DNA of 42,576 nucleotides, from NCBI GenBank assembly GCA_021740905.1, contig JAIOYV010000059.1, positions 1 through 42,576 on the forward strand, written 5' to 3'. Of this stretch, positions 42,378 through 42,576 are shown piece after piece. Made by a program: the position numbers and the translations under genes. This stretch comes from Bacteroidales bacterium (GTDB taxonomy: Bacteria > Bacteroidota > Bacteroidia > Bacteroidales > M50B96). The stretch's first letter is position 1. The number at the start of each line of letters is the position of its first letter. The notes beneath the pieces were generated by a model, which was not told the DNA's origin, did no database searches, and was given only the letters and a program-made list of their open reading frames with translations.

Positions 42378-42576
42378 ACTAAGTTTCACTAAAGTTTTCT
42401 GTGTGTACTCCAGCATACTGCGTTCTGCATTCATGTAGGGGCTGTATCAAAAAGGAATTTGCAAGGATTAAGATTTGCCAAGAAATTTTCCATTCGATTT
42501 TTGTAGCAGTCCTGTTTTTTTCAGTCTGGGGCAAGAATTTTTGATGAAGGTCGATTTTCTATCTCAGATACCGCTA

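Larger units (their letters stand above)
41987..42576. other. Window end without gene: tandem and palindromic repeats, possible IS edge
   Basis: The last 590 bases have no supportable gene. They contain the TGCTGG-type tandem repeat (42119-42191) and a CTGTG/GTTCCT-type repeat with hairpins (42245-42377). At about 42438 is GGGGCTGTATCAAAAAGG, which looks like the end of an insertion sequence, but nothing beyond it can be judged before the window stops. Open frames across the tandem repeat are artefacts. Confidence 0.45.

Noticed and set aside
42092-42392. Open frames across the TGCTGG tandem repeat on both strands.
   Set aside because: Simple-sequence translations rich in Ala-Pro-Gln or Gly-Cys-Trp; artefacts.

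Overview
The window reads as chromosomal DNA of a Bacteroidota bacterium, most like the environmental, probably anaerobic, Bacteroidales/Marinilabiliales-type lineages. The grounds are: several secreted proteins ending in type IX secretion (T9SS/Por) sorting domains, SprB-type and SBBP repeats, A-rich translation starts without Shine-Dalgarno sequences, promoters of the Bacteroidota form TTTG-N19/20-TAnnTTTG (clear at 861-892, 34738-34769 and 38663-38693), and dispersed GC-rich palindromic repeats between genes. No rRNA, tRNA, CRISPR array, phage or complete insertion sequence was seen.

Layout. 1-7.0 kb: a sugar N-acetyltransferase of the WbpD type (minus) diverges from a large secreted beta-helix protein, followed by a YfhO-family membrane protein. 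7.4-10.1 kb: a plus-strand group of a multi-rhodanese sulfurtransferase, an EgtD-type histidine methyltransferase and a DUF427 protein. This looks like the oxygen-independent ergothioneine pathway (EanB/EanA) with an extra DUF427 partner. 10.1-12.3 kb: a relic of a DUF2281 antitoxin, then an ArsC/Spx-like gene and fumC. 12.4-14.6 kb: a TPR sensor histidine kinase (minus). 14.8-20.0 kb: two T9SS-exported propeller proteins, one broken by a frameshift in an A5 run and the other apparently a fusion across a sharp base-composition break. 20.3-22.7 kb: a secreted M28 metallopeptidase and a DUF456 membrane protein. 22.8-24.3 kb: an AAA_14/DUF4143 ATPase behind a duplicated palindromic operator-like element. 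24.4-32.9 kb: a 2223-residue SprB-repeat protein and a smaller relative. 33.5-34.8 kb: a lipoprotein and a Uma2-type nuclease-fold protein.

34.9-42.0 kb, all on the minus strand, carries what looks like a periplasmic electron-transfer neighbourhood. It contains two PQQ-like (BamB-like) propellers, a VOC protein, a DUF433 antitoxin-like gene, a membrane-anchored six-bladed propeller with a Cys-Cys-Asn-Pro motif, a 67-residue Tat-type protein with a symmetric C-x5-C-x2-C-x5-C motif, a Tat-exported ferredoxin with four Cys clusters (NapG-like) and a polytopic polyferredoxin (NapH-like). No terminal reductase is present. Together with the ean/DUF427 group it is the best candidate for an undescribed system here.

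All function calls come from reading the protein sequences and comparing them with remembered families. No database search was run.
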